Both the position numbers and the translations under genes were made by a program. A stretch of DNA of 64,000 nt, from the NCBI RefSeq assembly GCF_000355905.1, contig NZ_APLF01000006.1, positions 56,540 through 120,539 on the forward strand, read 5' to 3'. Positions 8,959 to 17,971 of this stretch are shown one piece after another. Positions within the stretch are counted from its first letter, which is position 1. Every line of letters begins with the position of its first letter. Source of the DNA: Psychroflexus gondwanensis ACAM 44 (lineage in GTDB: Bacteria; Bacteroidota; Bacteroidia; Flavobacteriales; Flavobacteriaceae). Below the pieces are notes generated by a model, which saw only the letters and a program-made list of their open reading frames with translations, made no database searches and was not told the origin of the DNA.

Positions 8959-9411
8959 ATGACACTTAAACACGTAAAAGAACATTTAGCTAAAGTTGAG
9001 GCTTTGAAGTTTCAATTACCAGACGGAAGCATAGTTCCAGCTCATTTTCATGTTACAGAAGTAGGACAAGTCACCAAAGACTTTATTGATTGTGGCGGTA
9101 CATTACGACATGAAAAAGTAGTTAATTTCCAGCTGTGGAATGCCGATGATATCGACCACAGACTACAACCCAAAAAGTTAAAAAACATTATTCAGCTTTC
9201 AGAAAAAAAACTTTTTATAGACGATAGGTTGGAAGTTGAAGTGGAATACCAAGGCGACACCATAGGAAAATACCATTTAGATTTTAAAGAGGGGAACTTT
9301 CAACTCGTAAAAACACTTACAGATTGCTTAGCAAAAGATAAATGCGGAATTCCTGAACCTGAGTTTTTAGAACAAAATTCTGATTGTTCACCAGAATCTG
9401 AGTGTTGTTAA
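8959..9411 (+). CDS. DUF6428 family protein of the arsenic cluster, Cys-rich tail
   Basis: 150-residue cytosolic protein that I recognise as DUF6428, a family found in Bacteroidota arsenic operons. A conserved-looking core with His29, His31, Cys45 and His51 is followed by a tail with Cys123, Cys129, Cys143, Cys149 and Cys150, ending ECC. Such thiols are suited to binding As(III). A role as arsenite carrier to Acr3 or in arsenic sensing is inference. A 231-base spacer without a convincing gene separates it from arsR; acr3 follows 33 bases later. Confidence 0.8.
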   Translation: MTLKHVKEHLAKVEALKFQLPDGSIVPAHFHVTEVGQVTKDFIDCGGTLRHEKVVNFQLWNADDIDHRLQPKKLKNIIQLSEKKLFIDDRLEVEVEYQGDTIGKYHLDFKEGNFQLVKTLTDCLAKDKCGIPEPEFLEQNSDCSPESECC

Positions 9412-9444
9412 TGCATTATTTAAAAAACCAATGATTCTAATTTG

Positions 9445-10455
9445 ATGGGAAAGTTTGAAAAATACTTAAGCCTATGGGTGGCTTTAGCTATAATCCTAGG
9501 AATTTCTGTAGGCCGTTTTTTTGGAGATTCTATAGAGTTCCTTAGTGAAATTGAAATAGCAAAAGTCAATATTCCTGTGGCTATTTTGGTGTGGATGATG
9601 ATCTATCCTATTATGGTTCAAATTGACTTTTCATCTTTAAAAAACCTTACTAAAAACAGTAAAGGTATTGCCTTAACTTTAGTCATTAATTGGTTGGTAA
9701 AACCTTTTACGATGGCCTTTTTTGCCTGGTTATTTCTCGACCAAATTTTTCAGGCCTATTTATCTCCAGAAGACGCACAGCAATATATCGCTGGAGCGAT
9801 TATCCTTGGAGCAGCCCCATGCACGGCTATGGTATTTGTCTGGTCTTATTTAACCAAGGGAGATGCTAATTATACACTGGTGCAAGTTTCACTCAACGAT
9901 ATAATATTGCTTATCCTTTTTATACCTATCGTAAAGCTTCTTTTAGGAGTCACCAATATTGAAATCCCTTACGATACTTTGATTTATTCAATGCTTATTT
10001 TTGTTGTGATTCCTCTTTCTGCGGGTTATCTATCCAATAAATACTTGATAAAAAAAAAGGGTTTGGAGTGGTTTAATTCGGTTTTTTTAGCAAAGCTGAA
10101 GCCTGTCTCCATGCTTGCACTTATGACTACTTTAGTCCTTTTATTCGCCTTCCAAGGGGATAAAATTGTCAATAATCCTTTTGATATTTTATTGATCGCA
10201 GTCCCCCTTACTATCCAGACTTATTTCATTTTTTTTATAACCTGGTTTTTAGGGAAATATTTAAAACTGAAGCATAATGTGTGTGCGCCATCGGCAATGA
10301 TAGGCGCTAGTAATTTTTTTGAACTCGCTGTCGCTGTTGCCATTTCACTATTTGGTCTTAATTCTGGAGCTTCTTTAGCTACTGTTGTAGGAGTGCTTAT
10401 AGAAGTTCCAATTATGCTGTCTTTAGTCGCTTTAGCTAATAAATGGAAGTATTAA
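9445..10455 (+). CDS. acr3: ACR3-family arsenite efflux transporter
   Basis: 336-residue, about ten-helix inner-membrane exporter of arsenite. The diagnostic stretch [13 protein letters not shown] carries the essential cysteine (Cys126), and [11 protein letters not shown] is typical of the family. I use the ATG at 9445; an adjacent TTG at 9442 is in frame. It lies between DUF6428 and arsC on the same strand, so efflux follows reduction of arsenate within one cluster. Confidence 0.95.
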   Translation: MGKFEKYLSLWVALAIILGISVGRFFGDSIEFLSEIEIAKVNIPVAILVWMMIYPIMVQIDFSSLKNLTKNSKGIALTLVINWLVKPFTMAFFAWLFLDQIFQAYLSPEDAQQYIAGAIILGAAPCTAMVFVWSYLTKGDANYTLVQVSLNDIILLILFIPIVKLLLGVTNIEIPYDTLIYSMLIFVVIPLSAGYLSNKYLIKKKGLEWFNSVFLAKLKPVSMLALMTTLVLLFAFQGDKIVNNPFDILLIAVPLTIQTYFIFFITWFLGKYLKLKHNVCAPSAMIGASNFFELAVAVAISLFGLNSGASLATVVGVLIEVPIMLSLVALANKWKY

Positions 10456-10489
10456 ACTTTAGATATATCCTTAACTAACACCATTTCTG

Positions 10490-11122
10490 ATGTTACCGAA
10501 AATTGAAAGCCTGTGTCGAAAATTTGAAAGTGAACGCGATTCAATCTCAGAAGAAAGAAAATTAATACTAAAAAGCATCGCAAAAGCTTTGGATATTGAA
10601 CTTAGAAATAAAGGAAAAGCGGACCTTATTTATATCTGTACCCACAACTCAAGGAGAAGCCATTTTGGTCAAATTTGGGCAAGTGTTACATCAGAATTTT
10701 ACGGAGTCTCATCACGCATCAACTCCTTTTCTGGTGGAGGCGAAGTCACCGCCCTTCATCCCAATTCTATTGAAACTCTGGAAAGCTTAGGCTTTGAAGT
10801 TTTGTCCAAGTCAAAAGGTGAAAATCTTCAGTATGAAGTAAAATTTGGCGATGAATCATCAACTTTTTGCTATTCTAAACTTTACGATGATATAAGAAAT
10901 CCTCAAAAAAACTTCATGGCTATAATGACCTGCTCTCAAGCCGACGAGAATTGTCCCTTTATTCCTGGTGCCACTTTTAGAACTTCAACTCCATATGGAG
11001 ATCCAAAGATTTATGATCACACCAAACTTGAAAAAGAAAAATATCTCGAATGTGCTTTGGAAATTGGTAGAGAAGTATGTTTTATGATGTTTTGTATAGC
11101 ATCAAAAAAAGACAATGCTTAA
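10490..11122 (+). CDS. arsC: LMW-phosphatase-type arsenate reductase
   Basis: 210 residues with the phosphatase loop C-x5-R (Cys50 to Arg56 in CTHNSRRS), followed by further cysteines in MTCSQADENCPF and near the C-terminus that can act as resolving thiols. This is the low-molecular-weight tyrosine phosphatase type of ArsC seen in Bacteroidota. It reduces arsenate to arsenite for export by the neighbouring Acr3. Its end overlaps the convergent DUF3667 gene by 21 bases. Confidence 0.9.
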   Translation: MLPKIESLCRKFESERDSISEERKLILKSIAKALDIELRNKGKADLIYICTHNSRRSHFGQIWASVTSEFYGVSSRINSFSGGGEVTALHPNSIETLESLGFEVLSKSKGENLQYEVKFGDESSTFCYSKLYDDIRNPQKNFMAIMTCSQADENCPFIPGATFRTSTPYGDPKIYDHTKLEKEKYLECALEIGREVCFMMFCIASKKDNA

Positions 11123-12058
11123 AACTGATAAACTAGTTAGCACCAAAAGTGCACTTATCCAGTAGAAGTTGATTATGATGAATTGTTTGAATACAGTCTT
11201 TATTCTACTTTGATTGTAAAATTTTCGCATAGACTTATACAAGTAGAATACATATACAAGTAACCAAACCCATGAACTTATAAAGCTGATTATGGTACCA
11301 AAAAAAAGTAAAATCAGGAATACAGTTTGTTGATTGTAATTGAATATGAGATGGTGCGTGTAGGGTATTTTCCTCCGTATATATAATAAAGAACTGAATA
11401 CAGTAAAAATAGGAATAAAGAAAAACAGAAAAAAGGGCAGCTTTGGAAGTAGAAAATTCAGGAATCCTATTGGGCTTTCTTTCAGTCTAGCATAACCAAA
11501 TAAAAAGTTGAATTTTAATTGGTTCATTACAGTTTCTTCTATTTCTAAGGAGTTTACTGCTTCAGCATAGTTAGTTCTAGGATTGGTCTTAATAAAATCT
11601 GCAATCTTATAAGCAGGCGAGTTTTCCTCAAAGTCAAACTCATAATTGAAGTTTTCATCATTTTCAATTTGTTCAACTTCAGAAGTACTCTTAAATTCTT
11701 TCAAACTGTCACTGTTCATCCAGCTTATGGCTAAAAAGAAAATAATAGCAGTGCTTATAAAAAATCTAAATGGATTGACATACTTTATTCGTTTTCCTTG
11801 AATATATTCTTTGCTGAGTTTCCCTGGACGGAACACTAAAGCGCTTATGGTTTTTCTAAAACGAGAGTCGTAAGAAATTAAACCAGCGAAGAACTCCACT
11901 AAAAGCTCTTTTAAATTTAAAGGTTTTGATGAATTTTTTTGACCGCAATACGAGCAAAAGCGGTCGGATATATCCAGATGGTGTTCGCAGTTTAAACAAG
12001 ATTCTGTTCTGTTTAAAAAGCGCCTTGGCCTAGGTTTAAATTTTATTCTGAGTTTCAT
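11102..12058 (-). CDS. DUF3667 membrane protein with N-terminal zinc ribbon
   Basis: 318 residues. Cys21, Cys24, Cys35 and Cys38 (CLNC and CSYCGQK) form a zinc ribbon, followed by a conserved LKELLVEF-type segment, a basic patch at FRPGKLSKEYIQGKR, and about five hydrophobic helices, one near residue 100 and the rest in the C-terminal half. This is the DUF3667 family; its function is unknown. It overlaps the arsC end tail to tail and stands alone on its strand. Confidence 0.85.
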   Translation of the reverse strand: MKLRIKFKPRPRRFLNRTESCLNCEHHLDISDRFCSYCGQKNSSKPLNLKELLVEFFAGLISYDSRFRKTISALVFRPGKLSKEYIQGKRIKYVNPFRFFISTAIIFFLAISWMNSDSLKEFKSTSEVEQIENDENFNYEFDFEENSPAYKIADFIKTNPRTNYAEAVNSLEIEETVMNQLKFNFLFGYARLKESPIGFLNFLLPKLPFFLFFFIPIFTVFSSLLYIRRKIPYTHHLIFNYNQQTVFLILLFFGTIISFISSWVWLLVYVFYLYKSMRKFYNQSRIKTVFKQFIIINFYWISALLVLTSLSVLSIVFF

Positions 12059-12204
12059 TTATAAGAAAAAACTGCTGCAAATTACATTATTTATTCTTTC
12101 GCTGTTTGTAGAGGGCTAATTTTATTTAACATTTTGCTAACATCAAAAAACGCATTATTAAGACCAAGTTGATAGTTTTACTATTAGATTTGCGATCTCA
12201 ATCA

Positions 12205-12885
12205 ATGGTTATGCATAATTTACTACCTAATCTAAAAATTGACATTAATTCTAGTCTTTATTTAAAAGACCCTGAGAGCTCGCCTTTGGGTAGAAATATT
12301 GTTAAGACAAGTATAGACTTAATTGACATTCACGGCATAGAGGAGTTTAATTTTAAAAAATTGGCTCTTGAAATTGGCTCTACAGAAAGTTCAGTGTATA
12401 GATATTTTGAAAATAAACACAAACTTTTGCTTTATTTGTCAACGTTGTACTGGGGAATTTTAGAAATTGAGTTTGTATTACAAACCACAAACATGAAACC
12501 TGGAATAGATAAACTTATGAAAGCTGTAGACATTTTGTTTAGTATTCCAGAATCTCAACACAGTTCTTACAAACTAGATGGAAAAAAATTGAGGCACATT
12601 TTAAATTCAGAATTTGTAAAAGTCTATCATAATAAACAAGTTGATGAGCAAAATAAGGCAGGATATTTCAGCATCTATAAGCGCTTAGCCTCTAGGATTT
12701 CAACTATTATTTTAGAAGTAAACCCAGACTATCTTTATCGAAATAGTCTATCTTCACTAGTGATGGAAGGGTCTTTAAATCAATATTTCTTGTCTGAACA
12801 TTTTGAAAATTTAACCGATTGTCATTCTAAGGCAAATTTGTATTTATTTTACAAGGATTTATTGACAAATACTCTAAAACGCTAA
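12205..12885 (+). CDS. TetR/AcrR-family transcriptional regulator
   Basis: About 226 residues. An N-terminal helix-turn-helix (LALEIGSTESSVYRYFENKHKL) is preceded by the typical IVKTSIDLIDIHGIEEFNF helix; the C-terminal ligand domain has no close match I can name. The start is uncertain: ATGs at 12205 and 12211, and an in-frame TTG at 12169. It ends 4 bases before the ABC-HlyD-TolC operon, so it probably belongs to that transcript and controls it. Confidence 0.85.
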   Translation: MVMHNLLPNLKIDINSSLYLKDPESSPLGRNIVKTSIDLIDIHGIEEFNFKKLALEIGSTESSVYRYFENKHKLLLYLSTLYWGILEIEFVLQTTNMKPGIDKLMKAVDILFSIPESQHSSYKLDGKKLRHILNSEFVKVYHNKQVDEQNKAGYFSIYKRLASRISTIILEVNPDYLYRNSLSSLVMEGSLNQYFLSEHFENLTDCHSKANLYLFYKDLLTNTLKR

Positions 12886-12889
12886 ATCT

Positions 12890-14551
12890 ATGACAGAAGA
12901 AACTAAATTACCTTGGATAAGGCTTTTGCGTTTGTTAAAACTCGAACGCAGTCCTGTATTCAAAATATTTTTCTATGCCATATTTGCTGGATTTGTAGAG
13001 TTAGGACTTCCATTAGGAATACAGGCGATCGTTAACATTATTATAGGTGGTGAATTTAATGCCTCGGTTATAGTCCTTACACTCGTAGTTCTCTTTACAG
13101 TGGGTTTTGCAGGAGTGTTGAGGTATATGCAGATGAGAATTGGTGAAGATTTGCAGCAGCGTATATTTGCACGTTCTTCTTTTGAGCTCATTTATCGGTT
13201 TCCAAAGATGAAATATTCAGAATTACAAAACGAGTATCCCCCAGAGCTTGCCAACCGCTTTTTTGATGTAATGAACATCCAAAAGGCCTTACCAAAGTTA
13301 GTTATCGATTTTTCTGGAGCACTAATACAGATTTTATTTGGTTTGATTTTGCTTTCCTTTTACCATCCATTTTTTATTTTCTTTGGTTTTTTAATTTTAT
13401 TTCTTTTCTATATTGTTTTCAAATTATCTTTAAATGAAGGTGTAAAAGAAGCCCTTATAGAATCTAAATACAAGTACCAAGTAGCGCATTGGATACAAGA
13501 AGTCTCACGAAGCTTGGAAGGCTTTAAGGTCTCGGAGAGTTTCTCTTATTCTTCTTCACGAAATGATGAGACCAGTTATAAGTACCTTCAAGCTAGAGAA
13601 CGTCATTTTAGAGTACTCAGGTTCCAGTTCTTCAAAATGATTGCATTCAAAATTATTGTAGCAGCAGCGTTATTGATAGTTGGGGGCTTACTCGTTATAA
13701 ACCAACAAATGAATATTGGTCAATTTGTCGCTGCAGAGATTATTATTCTTTTGATGATTAATTCTGTAGAAAAGCTTATCCTTGGATTAGAGAGTGTTTA
13801 TGATTTGTTAGCTGGACTAGAGAAATTTGGTAGAATAACAGATATTCCACTGGAACGTCAGGATGGTGAAAAACCACTTAGGAGAGATCAAGATCTAATT
13901 TTTGAATACAAGGACGTCAATCTTTATCTGCAAGGCAAGCACATCTTGAAGGATATAAACGTGGTTATAAGGCCAAATGACCTTATCTTGGTTCAAGGAA
14001 CACCAGGTTCTGGCAAGACGACACTTCTTAGAACTCTAGTAGGACTAATTGAAGAAATAGAAGGAAGTATTTTTGTCAACGACGTCAATTTAAAGAATAT
14101 AGATATAACTCATTTCAGGGATTTTGCCGGGCATTTTTTCCCAAATAATAGGACGTTCCAGGGTACAATTCTTGAAAATATAACTCTTAATAATCCAGAG
14201 ATCTCTATGGAATTTGTTCAGCTTTTGGTAGAAAGACTCCAGCTTAAAGATTTTGTAAAAGCACAAGACAAAGGACTGCAAACGGTCATATATTCTGAGG
14301 GAAGACAGTTGCCATACACAGTCAATAAAAAGATTATGATTGCTAGGGCTTTAGCCTCCAAGCCAAAATTATTGGTGCTAAAGGATCCAACTGAAGACTT
14401 TCTGGATGAAGAAGAAAGTAAAGTTATAGACTTTATTACAGATCCAGAGATGCCTTGGGCCGTAGTGGTAGTGAGTCAAAGTGACAAATGGAAAAGCAAG
14501 TGCAATCGCTTCTTCTTTATGGATAATGGCGTAATGTCTATAAAAGAATAG
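12890..14551 (+). CDS. ABC exporter half-molecule with a degenerate ATPase domain
   Basis: 553 residues: a six-helix membrane domain (about 1-300) of the HlyB/LapB type without a peptidase domain, and a nucleotide-binding domain (about 330-553). Walker A is intact (GTPGSGKT, residues 370-377), but the other motifs are not. The LSGGQ signature region reads LPYTV (474-478), Walker B reads LLVLKD with Lys498 and Asp499 where Asp-Glu is expected, the Q-loop glutamine appears to be proline (FFPNN), and the H-loop histidine is Gln530. It can probably bind but hardly hydrolyse ATP. HlyD follows after 2 bases, then TolC. Confidence 0.9.
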   Translation: MTEETKLPWIRLLRLLKLERSPVFKIFFYAIFAGFVELGLPLGIQAIVNIIIGGEFNASVIVLTLVVLFTVGFAGVLRYMQMRIGEDLQQRIFARSSFELIYRFPKMKYSELQNEYPPELANRFFDVMNIQKALPKLVIDFSGALIQILFGLILLSFYHPFFIFFGFLILFLFYIVFKLSLNEGVKEALIESKYKYQVAHWIQEVSRSLEGFKVSESFSYSSSRNDETSYKYLQARERHFRVLRFQFFKMIAFKIIVAAALLIVGGLLVINQQMNIGQFVAAEIIILLMINSVEKLILGLESVYDLLAGLEKFGRITDIPLERQDGEKPLRRDQDLIFEYKDVNLYLQGKHILKDINVVIRPNDLILVQGTPGSGKTTLLRTLVGLIEEIEGSIFVNDVNLKNIDITHFRDFAGHFFPNNRTFQGTILENITLNNPEISMEFVQLLVERLQLKDFVKAQDKGLQTVIYSEGRQLPYTVNKKIMIARALASKPKLLVLKDPTEDFLDEEESKVIDFITDPEMPWAVVVVSQSDKWKSKCNRFFFMDNGVMSIKE

Positions 14552-14553
14552 TT

Positions 14554-15921
14554 ATGCTAGACGTATCAAAAGAAAAACTGAATGAAAAAGTAGATTTATC
14601 TCAATTTAAATCTATGCTTTTTACATTCAATAAAGATAGATTTCTAACCTTCAACAAGATCATGTCTGTTTTTGGAATCGTGTTTCTAGTTGTTCTGTTT
14701 TTACCTTGGACACAAAACGTTCAGGGTAATGGGTTTGTAACTACGCTAGAGCCCAACCAAAGACCACAATCTATCGAGTCTGCCATATCTGGTCGAGTTG
14801 AAGAGTGGTATGTGAGCGAGGGTCAAATTGTTAATAAAGGCGATACAATTTTGCATATCTCTGAAGTCACTGATAAGTTTTTTGACCCTAACTTATTAAT
14901 GAGAACAGAGTCGCAAATAACGGCTAAAAATTTCTCTTTGGATTCTTATACTAGTAAAGTGAACGCTCTGAACTTTCAAATTGAAGCGCTTAAAGAAGAA
15001 CGAAAGCTTAAGCTAGAGCAATCTTTAAACACTCTTGAGCAAGCTCGGCTCCAAGTACAAAGTGATAGCATAGACTTGGAAGCTGTAAAAATACAGCTTA
15101 TCATTGCAGAACGCCAATTTGAACGTACTGAAACGCTTGAGGATGAAGGCTTAAAAGCTGTTACCGATGTTGAAGCCAAGAAACTTCAGCTCCAAAATAG
15201 CCAAGCCAAAGTTATTTCTCAAAAGAATAAATTGCTTTCCAGTAAAAACCAAGAGATAAACGCCAAAATAGAAATATCTAGTATTAAAGCTAGTTATCAA
15301 GAAAAAATTTCTAAGGCTGATAGTGAAAAATTCACAGCTTTATCTGGACAATATGATACAGAAGCCCTAATGTTTACGTTAGAAAATGAATTCACCAACT
15401 ATCAAGTTCGTTCGGGTATGCTTTATATTACGGCTCCTCAAGATGGTTTTATCAATAGAGCCATACAAAAGGGTATTGGGGAAACCTTTAGTGCTGGGAC
15501 TAAAATTGTAAGTATTATGCCCATCAATATTGAAATGGCTGTCGAGACCTTCGTTAATCCTATAGATTTACCTTTATTGCACCCTGGTGAGAATTTGAGA
15601 ATCATTTTTGACGGGTGGCCTGCCATTTTCTTTTCAGGTTGGCCCAATCTTTCTTACGGAACCTATGGGGGTGAGGTCGTCGCGGTAGAACGAACCATCA
15701 GCGACAATGGTAAATTTCGGGTGCTCATAAAACAAAACCCAGATGAACAGAAATGGCCGGAGGTTATAAGAGCAGGTTCTGGAGCAAGAACCATTGCCCT
15801 TCTCAACAACGTCCCTATTTGGTATGAAATGTGGAGACAAATAAATGGATTCCCTCCAGATTATTATCAACCACAAGAGTCTAATAATAATAGCAACAAG
15901 AGTCAAAATACCGGAAAATGA
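14554..15921 (+). CDS. HlyD-family periplasmic adaptor protein
   Basis: 455 residues. A transmembrane helix at about 38-55, a biotinyl-lipoyl half domain (SGRVEEWYVSEGQIVNKGD), a long charged coiled coil (about 120-270), the second lipoyl half (ITAPQDGFINRAIQKGIGE) and beta-barrel regions match membrane fusion proteins of type I secretion. It bridges the ABC protein before it (2-base gap) and TolC after it (4-base overlap). The Asn/Gln-rich C-terminal tail is probably disordered. Confidence 0.92.
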   Translation: MLDVSKEKLNEKVDLSQFKSMLFTFNKDRFLTFNKIMSVFGIVFLVVLFLPWTQNVQGNGFVTTLEPNQRPQSIESAISGRVEEWYVSEGQIVNKGDTILHISEVTDKFFDPNLLMRTESQITAKNFSLDSYTSKVNALNFQIEALKEERKLKLEQSLNTLEQARLQVQSDSIDLEAVKIQLIIAERQFERTETLEDEGLKAVTDVEAKKLQLQNSQAKVISQKNKLLSSKNQEINAKIEISSIKASYQEKISKADSEKFTALSGQYDTEALMFTLENEFTNYQVRSGMLYITAPQDGFINRAIQKGIGETFSAGTKIVSIMPINIEMAVETFVNPIDLPLLHPGENLRIIFDGWPAIFFSGWPNLSYGTYGGEVVAVERTISDNGKFRVLIKQNPDEQKWPEVIRAGSGARTIALLNNVPIWYEMWRQINGFPPDYYQPQESNNNSNKSQNTGK

Positions 15922-17330
15922 TACGCCTTTATCCTATCTTATTCTTGTTTTTATTCCATAATGCTTTTGCTCAAGAAGAAAATCTAACCAATACTTTGAG
16001 CCTCAATGAATTTTTGGCCTACGTTAAAGAGTACCATCCCCTCTCCAAACTCGCTAATTTTGAAATTTCAGCAGCCCAAGCTGAGTTGCTCAAATCTCGA
16101 GGTGCTTTCGATCCTAAGGTTGAGATCGATTGGCAGAACAAAGAATTTAAAGGGAGCGAATATTACGACATCCTGAACTCAACCTTTAAGATTCCAACTT
16201 GGTTTGGAGTAGAAGTAAAGGCTGGTTTTGAACAAAATGAAGGACAATTCCTCAATCCTCAAAATAATGTGCCACAAGACGGTCTTTACAGTGCAGGTAT
16301 TTCTGTACCCTTAGGTCAGGGCTTATTTATCAACCAGCGGATGGCAGATTTAAGACAGTCCAAAATTTTGCAAGATTTGAGTCAAGCTCAACGAGATATA
16401 CTTCTCAACAGGTTGCTCTATGATGCTGTATTATCTTACTTAGACTGGTATTTAGCTAATAGAGAAGTTCGCCTTTTCAATGATTTTGTAGAGCGTGCTC
16501 AGGTAAGGTTTGAAGGCATAAAGCAAAGTGCCTTAGAGGGTGACATTCCAACAATAGATACTCTGGAAGCTGGTATTATTGTTCAAAATAGAAAGTTGAG
16601 TTTGGAACAAGCTAATCTAAAATTGATCAAGAGTCGATTGACGTTATCCAACTTTCTTTGGTTCGAAAATAATGTGCCTTTGGAACTTAACCCTCTTGTG
16701 GATCCAGAAGAGTTGACGGCAGGAAGTATAGATCCTGTTTTAGGGACAAATTTGCTTCAGCTCGAAGATTTTGTGCTGGAAGATCACCCTAAAATAAGGG
16801 CGTTGGATTTTAAAATTGATCAGCTCCGAGTGAATCAAAACCTGAAAGCAGAAATGCTAAAGCCACAATTGGACTTAGAGTATAATTTCATCAACGAACG
16901 AGTTAATCAAGTTGATAATTTAAATTTTAATGCTAGCGAATATAAGGCAGGGGTATATTTCAGACTGCCTTTGTTTTTGAGGAAAGAACGAGGAGATTTG
17001 AAACTTGCCAAAATCAAAGTTAATGAAGCGGAATTGGATCTTGATTTTGAGACTTTGCAACTTCAAAACAAAATACAAGCTTCAAGAAGTGAAATCCTTT
17101 CTTATAATGCTCAGTTAATAATTTTTAAATCCATTGTTCAAGACAATTCAGATTTATTGAGAGCAGAAGAAAGAAAGTTCTCGTTTGGCGAAAGCTCTGT
17201 TTTCCTTATAAATTTCAGAGAGGTAGGTCTTATCGATGCAAGAGTAAAGGAAATTAAAGCCTTTGAATTACTTCTTAAATCAAAGGCAGACCTCTTCAAT
17301 GTGCTAATCAATGATGCTAATCTCAACTAG
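15918..17330 (+). CDS. TolC-family outer-membrane channel
   Basis: 470 residues with signal peptide (cleavage about FAQ, residue 19) and two long alpha-helical repeats of the TolC/OEP kind. It overlaps the HlyD gene by ATGA and completes an ABC-adaptor-channel export system. The stop codon is shared head to head with ribE: the four bases CTAG at 17327-17330 serve as TAG on both strands. The cargo is unknown; no candidate secreted toxin or adhesin gene lies next to the operon. Confidence 0.92.
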   Translation: MIRLYPILFLFLFHNAFAQEENLTNTLSLNEFLAYVKEYHPLSKLANFEISAAQAELLKSRGAFDPKVEIDWQNKEFKGSEYYDILNSTFKIPTWFGVEVKAGFEQNEGQFLNPQNNVPQDGLYSAGISVPLGQGLFINQRMADLRQSKILQDLSQAQRDILLNRLLYDAVLSYLDWYLANREVRLFNDFVERAQVRFEGIKQSALEGDIPTIDTLEAGIIVQNRKLSLEQANLKLIKSRLTLSNFLWFENNVPLELNPLVDPEELTAGSIDPVLGTNLLQLEDFVLEDHPKIRALDFKIDQLRVNQNLKAEMLKPQLDLEYNFINERVNQVDNLNFNASEYKAGVYFRLPLFLRKERGDLKLAKIKVNEAELDLDFETLQLQNKIQASRSEILSYNAQLIIFKSIVQDNSDLLRAEERKFSFGESSVFLINFREVGLIDARVKEIKAFELLLKSKADLFNVLINDANLN

Positions 17331-17920
17331 TTGTTTTGAAGCTCCATCAAGCGTTTCACATATTTTCCAATCACATCAAATTCTAAGTTAACGACGTCGC
17401 CTTTCTTCAAATTTTTGAAATTGGTATGCTCATAAGTAAAGGGGATAATAGCCACACTAAATTCGTTTAATTTTGAATTAACGACCGTCAAACTCACTCC
17501 ATTAATAGTAATAGACCCTTTTTCAATGGTTACGTTCATCAATTTAGGATCGTAGGAGAATGTATATTCCCAGCTTCCGTTTTTGGTTTCAGCACGTTGG
17601 CAAACGGCTGTCTGGTCCACATGGCCTTGAACAATATGGCCGTCTAGATGAGCATTCATTTTCATGCCTCTTTCTAGATTGATATAATGCCCAACCTCAA
17701 GATGGTTTAGGTTGCTTTTATTGAGCGTCTCCTCTATAGCAGTGACTTTATACTTATTGTCTTCAATATCCACCACGGTAAGACATACACCGTTATGAGC
17801 AACGCTTTGGTCAATTTTAAGCTCTTTGGCAAAGTTTGCTTGTATAGTATAATCTATATTCCCTTTAGAAACCTCTATTTTAGAGATTTTACCTACTTCC
17901 TCTATTATTCCTGTAAACAT
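17327..17920 (-). CDS. ribE: Riboflavin synthase alpha chain
   Basis: 197 residues, the usual length. Two lumazine-binding repeats begin MFTGIIEEVG and MNAHLDGHIVQGHVD; NGVCLTV and NGVSLTVV are the paired substrate-binding motifs. It converts two 6,7-dimethyl-8-ribityllumazine molecules to riboflavin. It is divergent from pdxA with a 51-base intergenic region and convergent with tolC. No FMN riboswitch is visible upstream. Confidence 0.96.
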   Translation of the reverse strand: MFTGIIEEVGKISKIEVSKGNIDYTIQANFAKELKIDQSVAHNGVCLTVVDIEDNKYKVTAIEETLNKSNLNHLEVGHYINLERGMKMNAHLDGHIVQGHVDQTAVCQRAETKNGSWEYTFSYDPKLMNVTIEKGSITINGVSLTVVNSKLNEFSVAIIPFTYEHTNFKNLKKGDVVNLEFDVIGKYVKRLMELQNN

Positions 17921-17938
17921 TGTTGTAGATTATTTCGT

Positions 17939-17946
17939 TACCTTTG
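17939..17946 (+). promoter_or_regulatory. Candidate promoter of pdxA
   Basis: TACCTTTG fits the Bacteroidota -7 consensus TAnnTTTG, with a TTG at 17920-17922 at about the distance of the -33 element. It ends 25 bases before the pdxA ATG. Confidence 0.55.
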
Positions 17947-17971
17947 TTTGGTACAAAAATAGTTGAATTTT

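Noticed and set aside
8764..8985. Minus-strand 73-codon ORF between arsR and DUF6428
   Set aside because: It overlaps the start of DUF6428, has low-complexity composition (Phe/Leu/Ser) and no recognisable domain.
17921..17971. FMN riboswitch before ribE
   Set aside because: The divergent intergenic region is only 51 bases and shows none of the conserved RFN stems.
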